11,871 nt of DNA, from NCBI GenBank assembly GCA_026770615.1, contig MU631375.1, forward strand, positions 236,834 through 248,704, given 5' to 3'. Position numbers and translations under genes: made by a program. This stretch comes from Pavlovales sp. CCMP2436 (lineage: Eukaryota; Haptophyta; Pavlovophyceae; Pavlovales). The notes beneath the pieces are model-generated. The model saw nothing but the letters and a program-made list of their open reading frames with translations, was not told the origin of the DNA and ran no database searches. Position 1 is the first letter of the stretch, and each line of letters begins with the position of its first letter. Positions 1-6,964 of this stretch are shown here, piece by piece.

Positions 1-209
1 AGGGATAGGAAGTAAGGGCGAGGGAAGCTAGACGATGAGAGGGGGGGGGAGAAAGGGATAGGAAGTAAGGGCGAGGGAAGCTAGACGATGAGAGGGGGGG
101 GGAGAAAGGGATAGGAAGTAAAGGCGAGGGAAGCTAGACGATGAGAGGGGGGGGGAGAAAGGGATAGGAAGTAAGGGCGAGGGAAGCTAGACGATGAGAG
201 GGTGGGAGA
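1..209. repeat. 53-bp minisatellite, about 3.9 units
   Basis: Units begin at 1, 54, 107 and 160, exactly 53 bp apart. Each starts AGGGATAGGAAGTAA, contains GCTAGACGATGAGA and ends in a run of nine G followed by AGAA. The third unit differs by one base (AAGGCG for GGGCG), and the fourth loses the G9 run and degenerates after about 200. The array starts at the window edge and probably extends upstream. The strand is strongly purine-biased and the G9 runs could form quadruplexes. Long frames across it are products of the repeat, not genes. Confidence 0.97.
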
Positions 210-396
210 TAGGAGTAAGGAGTAATGAGGGTGGTCGGCACCTTTCCAGTGGAAGATATTGAGGCTATGAGGCTATGAGGAGGGAGGTTAGAGGTGGGAG
301 GTTTGGAAGTTAATTGGTTGGGAGGGCATTCGGTTGGAAGGCAGAAAAAGGATTCGGGTGAGAAGTTGGGAGGTTGGGAGGTTGGGGGGGTGGTCG
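210..396. other. purine-rich low-complexity flank
   Basis: G-rich, purine-biased DNA with short tandem steps: GAGGCTAT twice near 252-277 and GGGAGGTT twice near 367-383. A near-copy of GTGGTCGTCACCTTTCCAG, which spans the proposed stop of the minus-strand gene at 390-408, also occurs at 231-249. The two are about 159 bp apart, so part of this region may be an old duplicate of that gene's 3' end. No gene is supported. Confidence 0.6.
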
Positions 397-512
397 TCAC
401 CTTTCCAGAGCGGTGAGGTGCGATTCGTCGACCAGCTCGCCGATGAGCCGCACGCGCACTCGCTTGCGCCTGCGCAGCGCGGCGGCGGCGGAAGCCTGCC
501 ACGTGCTCGTGC
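397..512 (-). other. proposed 3'-terminal exon of the minus-strand gene
   Basis: Read on the minus strand, this GC island follows a T-rich tract ending TTGAAG, a plausible acceptor. It stays open for 37 codons after the split Gly, with a basic block RRRKRVRVR and then LIGELVDESHLTALER before TGA. GC content and codon choice match the main exon and contrast with the AT-rich flanks. Its phase fits the donor at 1079 exactly. Confidence 0.5.
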
Positions 513-2661
513 CTTCAAACAATAAATAAATACATAAATACATACATAAACAAATGATAAATAATAATTATGAGTACGATTATAATTATTTAGAATTATT
601 GGCGGCGGCGGAGGCCTGCCACGTGATCGTGACTTTTAAATGATAATAATGAGAATAATGAGAATAATAATAATTATGATTACTACTATTATAATTATTG
701 GCGGCGGCGGAGGCCTGCCACGCGTTCGTGCCTTCAATAAAATAAACGATTATTATTAGAATTATTAGAATAATTAATAGAATTTAGAATTAGAATTAGA
801 ATTAGAATTAGAATTATTGGCAGCGGCTGATGCCTGCCGCGTGCCCTTCTAATTAAAATATGGTTATTATTACTATTATCATCATCATCATCATTCTTTT
901 TCGTAGTAGTAGAACAATGATGATGATGATGTTCTTCTTCTTCGTAGTAGAATAAGTATAAGGATGAGGATGAGGGGATGAAGATGAGGACTATAATTGT
1001 AATTCATTAGAATATGTTATTAATATTATTATTTTTCGTTTTTTCATATGATGGTGAATAAGAGGCAAAAGCAGCACACCGCTCTCGATGGTGTGCGCGA
1101 GTGAGGCGAGCGAACTGTGCCGCTGCAAAGTGGGAGGGAGTGTGCTGCCCCCCTCCTCGCCGCCCCCCTCCGAATCGACAGAGCCGCCCCCCTGCCCCAC
1201 CTCCCTCCTCCCGGCCTGCCCCCCCTGCCCCTGCCCCTCCGCCTCGCTCTGCGCCGCCGCCGCGAGGTGCGTCTGCCCTAGCGAGTGCGTCTGGGCGTGG
1301 GGTGGCTGCACGGCGCTCTGGCGGCGGCTGCACGCTGTGTTCGTCAGTGCGTCCGCGTCTGCGCGCTGCCGCAGGTGCCGCGCGAGGGCCAGTGTGACCG
1401 CGCGCGCGATGGTGGCGCCCACCTCCGTCTGCGCCGCCTGCGCCGCCTGAGCCGCACCCTCGGCGCCAGGCAGCGCGAGCAGGCGCTCAACGCGCCCAAT
1501 GCCTGCGCGCGCGGCGACGCCACGCCCGTCGCGCGGCCGCTCGCCGCCCGTGGGAGAGCCCGCGCGGCTGGCGCGCCGGCTGTGCGCGGGGCTGGCGCCC
1601 GGCGCGGAGCCAGCCTCCGAGCGCGCCGTGGCGCAGCCGGAGGGCTGCCAGGCCACCGCGTCTAGCAAGGGGGCGGCGGACGCGCTCCCGTACCTCAGCC
1701 GCAGCTCGGCGGCGACCCGCGCCGCGAACTCGGCCGCGGCCTCTGCCCCCGCCGCCAGCCGCTGCGCGCGCGCCATCGCGAGCAGCGACGCGTCGGCGGC
1801 GGCGGAGTCGCGCGGGGGCAAGCGAGCGGGCGAGGAAGAGGGAGCGAGCGTGGGAAAGAGGACGCTGGGCGCACTCAGCTCGTCGAGCCAGGGGTCCACC
1901 GGAGACGTCCGTGACGCGCGTCTTGCCGAGGCGCGCCAGCCCGAAGTGGGGCCTAGCTGGGACGACAGCGGGCGCGCGAGCTCCGACGAGCTCGCGAGTC
2001 CGGGCTGGCCAGCAGAGAGTCCGGCAGACGAGGCGACTTGACGGCTGAGCTGGAGGTGCCGCAGCCTCAGGTGCGCCGCCTCGCGCGAGAGCGGCCGCGC
2101 GCCACCCAACCCGCCCCCGCCTCTGCCGCCGCCGGCGACGCTCTTCACGCTGCTGCTCTGTGCGAGTGACGGCCACGCCCCGCCCCCTGCGGGTGTGCCG
2201 CCGAGCGCCGAGGCCCGCTCCGTGCGCGAGAAGGCAAGCAGGTCCTCCATTCGCGCAATTTCATCGCCCAGCTTGCGCGCGTGCTCCGGCCTGACGCCGA
2301 AAAGCCTAGCCGGGCCACCGCCGCCGTGCGAGGTGTGCGGCCTGCCGTCTAGGTGCGGGTGCGGAGGCCCGGCGAGCGCGGAGGCGGCAGAGCGCGGAGG
2401 TGGCAGTGTGCCTCGGCCGCCGAGCAGGCTGCTGTGCGAAGGGAGCGCGTGTGGCCGACGTGCCGCGTTCTCGCTCGAGGCGCTCGCGAGTGGGCCCTTC
2501 CCCAGGACGCGTAGCGCGATTTGATGCTCGAGCACCTCGGTGCTCGTCGGCCCGCGGTACTCGTCCCACGCCCACTGGGCAGCGTGAGTCTGATGGCTCA
2601 CGCTCCGGCCGCTGCGCACCGACGCAACGCTAGAACGCGAGGCCGACTCGAGCCCTGCCAT
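397..2661 (-). CDS. hypothetical Ser/Ala/Gly-rich protein, two-exon model
   Basis: I do not recognise this family. The main exon runs from ATG at 2661 to about 1081 (527 codons). It has coding-like stretches between low-complexity linkers: predicted amphipathic helices near residues 125-152 (HARKLGDEIARMEDLLAFSR), 192-212, 285-325 and 386-436, and a WLDEL motif near 258. Ser/Arg, Gly and Ala-Gln runs suggest a largely disordered protein with coiled segments. GC content falls sharply just below 1080, where a donor GGTGTGC sits in phase 1. Joining base 1080 to an acceptor at 513 gives an in-frame tail that begins GTSTWQASAAAA, contains RRRKRVRVR and ends LTALER before TGA at 399-397, about 565 aa in all. 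Without splicing the frame runs into AT-rich sequence and stops at 991. The start could also lie in an upstream exon (see 2691-2840). The strand and main exon are fairly secure; the splice is inferred. Confidence 0.55.
481..853. repeat. four GC-rich 35-39-bp copies spaced 99-120 bp apart
   Basis: Copies start at 481, 601, 700 and 819. The plus-strand core is GGCGGCGGCGGAGGCCTGCC, followed by ACGTG, a variable base, TCGTG and CTTCAA. Copies 2 to 4 are each preceded by AATTATT. The first two carry the E-box palindrome CACGTG, and the fourth is the most diverged. Copy 1 is the start of the proposed terminal exon, read on the minus strand; the others look like duplicates of the acceptor plus exon start embedded in AT-rich DNA. 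Confidence 0.85.
779..818. repeat. GAATTA hexamer microsatellite
   Basis: About five to six tandem units of GAATTA, or TTAGAA read in another phase, immediately before the fourth GC-rich copy. The hexamer resembles a telomere-type length but not the TTAGGG sequence. Confidence 0.85.
880..931. repeat. 16-bp perfect inverted repeat of trinucleotides
   Basis: CATCATCATCATCATT at 880-895 is the exact reverse complement of 916-931, with a 20-nt loop. Two related T/C-rich plus CGTAGTAG stretches (about 893-913 and 932-951) form a direct repeat around it. In the two-exon model for the minus-strand gene it lies inside the intron. Confidence 0.8.
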
Positions 2662-2690
2662 GGGCAGCGTTCTGCGCTGCTCCCGGTTAC

Positions 2691-2840
2691 TGTTCTGCCA
2701 TCCTGGATTCCAAGATCTGTAACGACATTTTTTTCGGCTGGTGTGCTGTTGATGATCTTGTGCCTCGCGAGGAACTCGTACAGATCGGCGGAGATCTTGC
2801 GCTCCTTGATAACATTAATATCGTTAAGCAAAACGCACAC
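2691..2840 (-). CDS. possible upstream exon of the minus-strand gene (partial)
   Basis: On the minus strand an open frame follows an acceptor-like CACCTAG and encodes, after Val, CVLLNDINVIKERKISADLY and then EFLARHKI and STPAEKNVVTDLG. The composition looks like a structured protein rather than a shadow frame. It has no ATG and is preceded at once by a TAG, so it could only be an internal exon. A donor GTAACC at 2690 could join it in phase 0 to the main exon frame at 2574 (116-nt intron, acceptor CTGCCCAG), skipping the ATG at 2661. I do not recognise the sequence. No convincing exon was found further upstream. Confidence 0.25.
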
Positions 2841-3115
2841 CTAGGTGGACCTATTGGTCAAAAACTGCTACAATTTCTAATTATGAAGCATTCCAGTGCC
2901 ACTTCGACGACATTTTGAAGGCCCCAACATGGAATTGCGACCTCAGGGAGGGAGATGCGGGATAATGAGCAGCAATCAGCAGCTCTTCGTCACAGCACCT
3001 ACGAGCGAGAGTGACCCTTAACTGGGCAGTGAAAATTCGTGCTATTTTTAAACGGAATCGAGCCACAAAGTGGAACCGCGCATCCTGTTTGACGGGAGTG
3101 GGAGTCAAATTCAAG
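2841..3115. promoter_or_regulatory. divergent intergenic region, probable promoters
   Basis: This region separates two genes transcribed outwards. It contains an inverted CCAAT (ATTGG at 2853-2857), the palindrome CACCTAGGTG across its left edge (2838-2847), and a TATA-like CTATTTTTAA at 3042-3051, about 65 bp before the plus-strand ATG at 3116. No ATG-led frame of weight is present. Element assignments rest on sequence likeness only. Confidence 0.35.
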
Positions 3116-5097
3116 ATGGGCGGCAAGGCCGGCCCTGGTGCTGCCAACTTCGAGGGCGAGGCCGAGAGCGGGGGGGCGTGGATTGCGGGCAGCACGTCGC
3201 GCGCTGTGGTGCACCTTGGTGACGACGCGGCAATCCTCGCCTCGCTTGGAGCATCGTCGTCGCGCGTCGCTCCGAACACGACTGCCGCTCTCGCTGTCGT
3301 TCACGGTGCTCACGTCGAACAGGACTTCGTCGAGGCTTACGCCATGCAGTCGGGCGCCGATGCTGGGCTACTGGCTGAGATGGCGCACGCGCGCGACAAG
3401 CACGTGACGTGCAACGCCTCTGCCGACACTGCAGCTGCGGCAACGTACGTGGTCACACTCCCGGGCAGCGTCGCGTCCGGGTTCGTCAGCGCAGGCGGCG
3501 CCGCACTGAACGCAGCACGCTGGATAATTGCGCATGGCCCGCTCGTCCCTGTCCCTCTGGACGACGTGGAGGAGCTGACGCTCGAGGGGCAGGCGGCTGA
3601 GTACATGGCGCAGCTGGAAGGGCTGGATCTCGAAGAGGGCGAAGGTGTGAGCGGCTTCAAGCACGTGTCCCGGCTGCTGCGTCCGGGCGGCGTGCTCGTC
3701 TACAACGTGTGCGTGCGGAGCCACGGAGTACGACCGTACTCCGTGGGCGGGTTACTCAGCGCGGCCGGCGCCGCGCTCCACATTGCGCGCCGCATTCCGA
3801 CATACCGGAATCACTGAAGGTGGCACCGCTGACGACGCAGATCTGCGGCTCGAGCTGGAGCGAGGGTACCCAGACAGCGCAGAGGGTACATCGGCAGTAT
3901 CTGCCGCGGCACGAGCGGATGGGGGCCTGCAGCTGCTCGTGGGGGCGGGCGCGAGCAAGTACGCGAACGTGTACTCGGGACCAGTGGCTGGGACCTGGTT
4001 TGTGAAATTTGGACACGCAGACTGTGAGAACTACCACTACGAGGTTGGGTTCTCGAGCGCGGTAGGCGCAGCGCTGCACGCCACTCGCTACCGGCGCGCG
4101 CACGCGCCCGTGCCGAAGAGCGCCCACGTGCCTCCTTCACTCGTGTGGGACGATGAGCGCGTGCAGCAGCACCTTGCCGCTCGAGTGCTCTAAGCTCTCG
4201 GCAGCCAGACTCCCGTGCCCGAGTTTGAGCTCATCACCTCCACGCGCAACGATACTGGGTTCTCCTGTGTTGTGTGTGACACGGGCGAGGGCAACTTCGC
4301 CGTCCGCTTTCATCGGGCGGGGGAGTGGACGTACATCCCTGGGTTTCACAGCGCGCAGGGTGCAGCGTACCACATCGCGATGGTGTTGGAGGAATTGGGC
4401 GAGTATTCTCGAGCGGCAGCAGCTTGCAACGCGCAGTGCGCTAACGCGCAGCAAGGGGATGCGGGCAAACGGAAAAAAACCAAAGGATGGAAGGAGGAGC
4501 GCAACGCACGCAGGAGTGCAAATGGACTCGCGGCGCGTGGGTGCAAGGCACACAGCAGTACGCCACACTTTCGGCACGCCCGCGACGGACCGCTTGGCCT
4601 CTTCCGGGATCTGGACGAGGCGCCGCAACGAGCGCTACTCGATGGCCTCGACGACGCTGCACGCGTGCCGCTCGCGCGACTCGCTGGGTACCTCATTCGG
4701 CAGCAGCAGGGCGATTTATGGGTGCTGGAGGAGCTCACACCGGTCAAGCGGGCGTCACTCGAGGGTGCCATGATGGCCTGCACCCGTGGAGTCTGGGACG
4801 CTGTAACGGAGCGGTCGGATATGCGCTTCCCGTGAGTCTATAGTCCGTCACAGGCCACTTGCTCACACCTTTGCAAACCGTCGTAACAAGCCCCCCTGAC
4901 CCCTCTACCTCGACAGGTCGCTGAAGGACGGGTCAGCCTTCCCCGTTAGCGTCTGCGAGTTGGCCTCTACCTTATCGCACTTTTGCATCAATTTGAGCCG
5001 AGGCGTTGTCGCCAGGGTGCTCGCCGTGCGACTCGCCTGGGCGGCGCACCGGACAAACCAGGTTAGATATATTCATACGTATATGTTTTTTAAATGA
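3116..5097 (+). CDS. AP2/ERF-like repeat protein, multi-exon, with a frame break
   Basis: The first in-frame ATG (3116, context TCAAGATGG) opens a frame with repeats of one module: GFVSAGGAALNAAR, GLLSAAGAALHIAR, GFSSAVGAALHATR and GFHSAQGAAYHIA. Repeats span residues about 109-139, 194-226, 280-327 and 354-405. In repeats 3 and 4 a strand pair (GTWFVKF, GNFAVRF) precedes the motif, matching the AP2/ERF pattern of a three-stranded sheet (W-x-A-x-I ... L-G-x-F) and a helix (EEAAxAYD). A basic segment (GKRKKTKGWKEERNARR, about 428-444) could be a nuclear signal. Parts: 3116-3814; then a +1 shift; 3816-4142; 4209-4831; 4917-5061. The last exon either reads through to TGA at 5095-5097 or splices on to 5703. 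The 3816-4142 segment has no ATG, so it is unlikely to start a separate gene. Length is about 609 aa if joined. A DNA-binding role is inferred from the fold likeness only. Confidence 0.55.
3721..3746. repeat. 12-bp perfect hairpin inside the coding region
   Basis: CCACGGAGTACG and its exact reverse complement are separated by two bases (AC). The stem lies in the second AP2-like repeat, encoding SHGVRPYSVG, 69 bases upstream of the TGA at 3815 where the frame breaks. Confidence 0.9.
4143..4208 (+). other. proposed 66-nt intron removing an in-frame stop
   Basis: The frame of the third repeat meets TAA at 4191-4193 and continues open in the same frame beyond it. An intron with donor GTGTGG (4143) and acceptor GCAGCCAG (ending 4208) is 66 nt, a multiple of three. 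It removes the stop and joins VPPSL to TPVPEFELI in phase 0. The donor is the same hexamer as in the FEN1 intron. A branch-like CTCTAAG lies about 20 bases before the acceptor. Confidence 0.5.
4832..4916 (+). other. 85-nt intron
   Basis: The donor is the full consensus GTGAGT. The acceptor is CTCTACCTCGACAG behind a C/T-rich tract, with a branch-like CCCTGAC at 4894-4900. Splicing completes a Pro codon (CC plus G) and continues SLKDGSAFPVSVCELASTL in frame. Without it the frame stops at once at the TGA overlapping the donor. Confidence 0.75.
4917..5061 (+). other. exon of the AP2-like gene
   Basis: This exon is bounded by a good acceptor and by CCAG|GTTAGA. It encodes 48 codons, including ELASTLSHFCINLSRG and VLAVRLAWAAHRTNQ. 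GC content falls abruptly after the donor, as expected at an exon edge. Reading on instead adds 11 AT-rich codons to the TGA at 5095. Confidence 0.65.
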
Positions 5098-5702
5098 TGT
5101 AAATATTTACATGTATGCGCATTTATGTATATGCATGATCGACGTATATTTATACGTCTAGGTAATGTATCATGAACATGTTACATCACCTACTCTATTT
5201 ACTGATAGGGATTCAAGCTGGCGTCTGACTGTTCTGAATGTTGTGCTGGTCTGAGCGCTGCGTCGCCCATTGCCTGCTGCGTGCCTTAGTCGGCTGCGCT
5301 GGCTTGGGCGCCACCACGCGTGCCGATGGATCTCCGGTAGTGTGCCCGGGCAAGGGCGTTTAGGGAGATGATCTGCTGGTTGCTGTTTGTCGTGTTCCCA
5401 CGCTGGGCAGCGATCGGTACTATATATACGGGATTTATACGTATATGTGTGTCTGTGTGCTTATACACATACACATTAAGTTGATATCAGATTTACATAC
5501 GCATGTCTATAAGTCTTAATAATATTATGTAGGCAGCACCTTCAACGACCATCCTTAAATGGAACTATCAATAAATAAAATAACAGGCGCCTGTGCCGCC
5601 GACACTGGAGATCACACTGGCGTGGGCTAAGCGAGTGCACGACCTACTCGTGCGTTGGCATACAACGGAACCAGCCCCAACCCCAACCGCACACAGTCGT
5701 AG
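5062..5702 (+). other. proposed 641-nt intron holding a repeat copy
   Basis: Donor GTTAGA (5062) and acceptor GTCGTAG (ending 5702) link two phase-0 frames. The upstream half is AT-rich with palindromes: ATGTAAATATTTACAT at 5097-5112, and GACGTATA with its complement at 5141-5158. Repeat copy A sits at 5201-5417, followed by more AT-rich sequence with TATA/CATA runs. If the upstream gene instead ends at 5097, this is intergenic. Confidence 0.4.
5201..5417 (-). mobile_element. dispersed repeat, copy A (217 bp)
   Basis: It matches 8853-9069 at 214 of 217 positions without gaps. On the minus strand it carries the end of the repeat's ORF (IAAQRGNTTNSNQQII to GGAQASAAD, then TAA at 5288-5286), followed by an 85-bp tail ending CTATCAGT. 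The flanks TACTCTATTT (left) and TACTATATAT (right) agree at 8 of 10 bases, a possible worn target-site duplication. The near identity to copy B suggests recent insertion or gene conversion. Confidence 0.85.
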
Positions 5703-6142
5703 GGACGTCTCGAGGAGTCCGCGCGCGGCATCTGCGGCCTAAAAGGTACACCCGACCGCCTGACAGCCGATGAGCAGCTGTGGGTTCTCCCGGATGCCGA
5801 GCGCACACCGTTTGCCGAAGACGCGGCCACTGCCGGACTCCTCTTTGGCGAGTACAAGGCCGCACTCATCACGATCGGCTGCTACAAAACGCAGAGGCGC
5901 TTCACTGGTTTCTTCTCGATCGCGTGCGCCCGGCGAACGCGTGGGTTTGGCGTCAGATGCTGCTTGAGGCGGGCGTTACGAACGACGAGGACCAATGGCG
6001 AGCATCTGATGCGACCGGGGAGTTCCTAACCCACGTATGCCCCTCTCCTGTGAAGCACAAGCCCGTGCGATGCCTCCTACACCCTCATATAACCTTGCAA
6101 AGTCAGCGCATCAAAACGGACCTCCGCGGCCGCCATTTTTGA
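5703..6142 (+). pseudogene. possible last exon of the AP2-like gene, frame broken
   Basis: After the proposed acceptor an open frame encodes GRLEESARGICGLKGTPDRL, then TADEQLWVLPDAER and LLFGEYKAALITIGCYK up to 5888. The coding character then moves to another frame, NAEALHWFLLDRVRPANAW to WRASDATGEFLTHVCP, ending at TGA 6140-6142. One extra A in the AAAA run at 5886-5889 would join the two halves as CYK-NAEALHW. The upstream phase (0) fits the donor at 5061. LWVL also appears in the 4209-4831 exon (GDLWVLEEL), a weak hint of shared ancestry. It may be a degraded exon, a separate gene fragment, or a sequence error. Function unknown. A donor-like GTATGC after EFLTH (about 6035) could end the exon earlier. 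Confidence 0.4.
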
Positions 6143-6964
6143 CGACTTCGGAAATTTGTTTAAATTCGGCGCCGTGCCGCCGCATGTTTCTTTCTAAGTA
6201 AAGGGCAGCATGGCCGCACGCGGCGCGGTGCGGGGCCGCCGCATCGAGGGTCAAGTTGGGGTGACAAGGCGATTGCGCTGCCGCTGCTGACGGACGTGTA
6301 ACTAAAAATTCGAACACTCTGATTATGTCGTGCACAACAAACAAGCCAGTGCATAGCAGCGGGAAATTGTGTACACCGGGTACATATCACACCGCCAGCC
6401 AAGCCCAGGCTAATATATACGTAGTTACAGAAGTATATACATATATATATATGATAGTATGAATATGTAAGTATGAAAATTGATAGTATGACTGTACCCG
6501 TATATGATTAAAGATGCACTCGAAAGTACATTAAGGAAGTGCACTGGTTTCAACGACGGAATTGCAAAAGGTATAGCAGACATAGCGTTTTGCCCACCGG
6601 CGCTGCAACCGGCGAGAAGTGCTTGCGGCGCGCTGTGGCACGCGTATATATGTACTTGTTCACTTCTGCTCGCGCCGGGAACCGCACTCGGGTGAAGTTC
6701 GCAAGAGGTGGTGATTTGAATTTAATGCAAGTGGGCTGGTGTGTTGCATCTCAGACAGTGACGAGAGGTGCTCGCGGCGAGTGGTGGGCACTTTGCTCGC
6801 CACGCTTACGCACTCACTTCCGCTCGCGCCGGCCGCCCTGTGTTCAAGACAGGCCGGAGTAAATTTAAAATGCAGCCTGGGGGGGAGAAGCAGGTGCCCA
6901 TCCAACGACAAGAACGACTTGCACGCGCTCGCTCAGCACGCGCGTCTGAGCTCATCTCTCAAAG
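6143..6964. promoter_or_regulatory. intergenic region upstream of FEN1
   Basis: The left part (6143-6400) is mixed and holds only a short ATG-led frame of 26 codons at about 6210. The middle (6400-6520) is AT-rich with TATATA runs and three GATAGTATGA-like steps. The right part contains a diverged direct duplication: CACTTCTGCTCGCGCCGG at 6661 against CACTTCCGCTCGCGCCGG at 6815, each followed about 50-60 bp later by an AATTTAA(AA)TGCA block. The second block (AAATTTAAAATGC, 6861) is about 100 bp before the FEN1 ATG and could act as a TATA-like element. No gene is supported. Confidence 0.4.

Larger units (their letters stand above)
513..1079 (-). other. proposed intron, AT-rich, with exon-start duplicates
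   Basis: This 567-nt stretch is AT-rich with TAAA, AATAAT, GAATTA and GAT/ATC microsatellites. Donor GTGTGC (1079-1074, minus) and acceptor TTGAAG (ending at 513) bound it and give a phase-1 intron that keeps the frame. Inside are three GC-rich copies of the downstream exon's first 30-38 bases (601-639, 700-738, 819-853). No separate gene is visible. Confidence 0.45.
3473..4398 (+). repeat. four protein-level repeats (AP2-like modules)
   Basis: The motif [Y/W/F]-x-V-x(n)-G-[F/L]-x-S-A-x-G-A-A-[L/Y]-[H/N]-x-[A/T]-[R/M] is encoded near 3473-3525, 3741-3795, 4045-4095 and 4330-4380. Spacing is irregular, with linkers rich in Asp and Glu (LDDVEELTLEG, ADDADLRLELERG). The DNA copies are diverged, so these are old domain duplications rather than recent tandem repeats. 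Confidence 0.8.

Noticed and set aside
134..502. Pro/Thr/Ser-rich minus-strand frame
   Set aside because: It is created by reading the complement of the purine-rich minisatellite and flank; it has no coding character apart from the short exon candidate at 397-512.
481..853. CRISPR-like array (four spaced repeats)
   Set aside because: Spacers are 60-85 bp of low-complexity AT sequence, copies are diverged, and the setting is eukaryotic.
1499..2041. 180-codon plus-strand frame opposite the minus-strand gene
   Set aside because: It is an Ala/Arg/Ser-rich shadow of a GC-rich exon; the minus strand reads as helices such as KLGDEIARMEDLLAF and is preferred.
5880..5895. -1 programmed frameshift at TAC AAA ACG
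   Set aside because: The heptamer does not allow re-pairing in the -1 frame (TAC to CTA, AAA to CAA), so an indel in the A run is more likely.
6842..6850. GTTCAAGAC, a perfect match to the Pol III B-box, inside a CCTGT/ACAGG hairpin
   Set aside because: No A-box at a suitable distance and no cloverleaf can be drawn, so no tRNA or SINE head is called. A similar GTTCAAGTC near 8737 fails in the same way.
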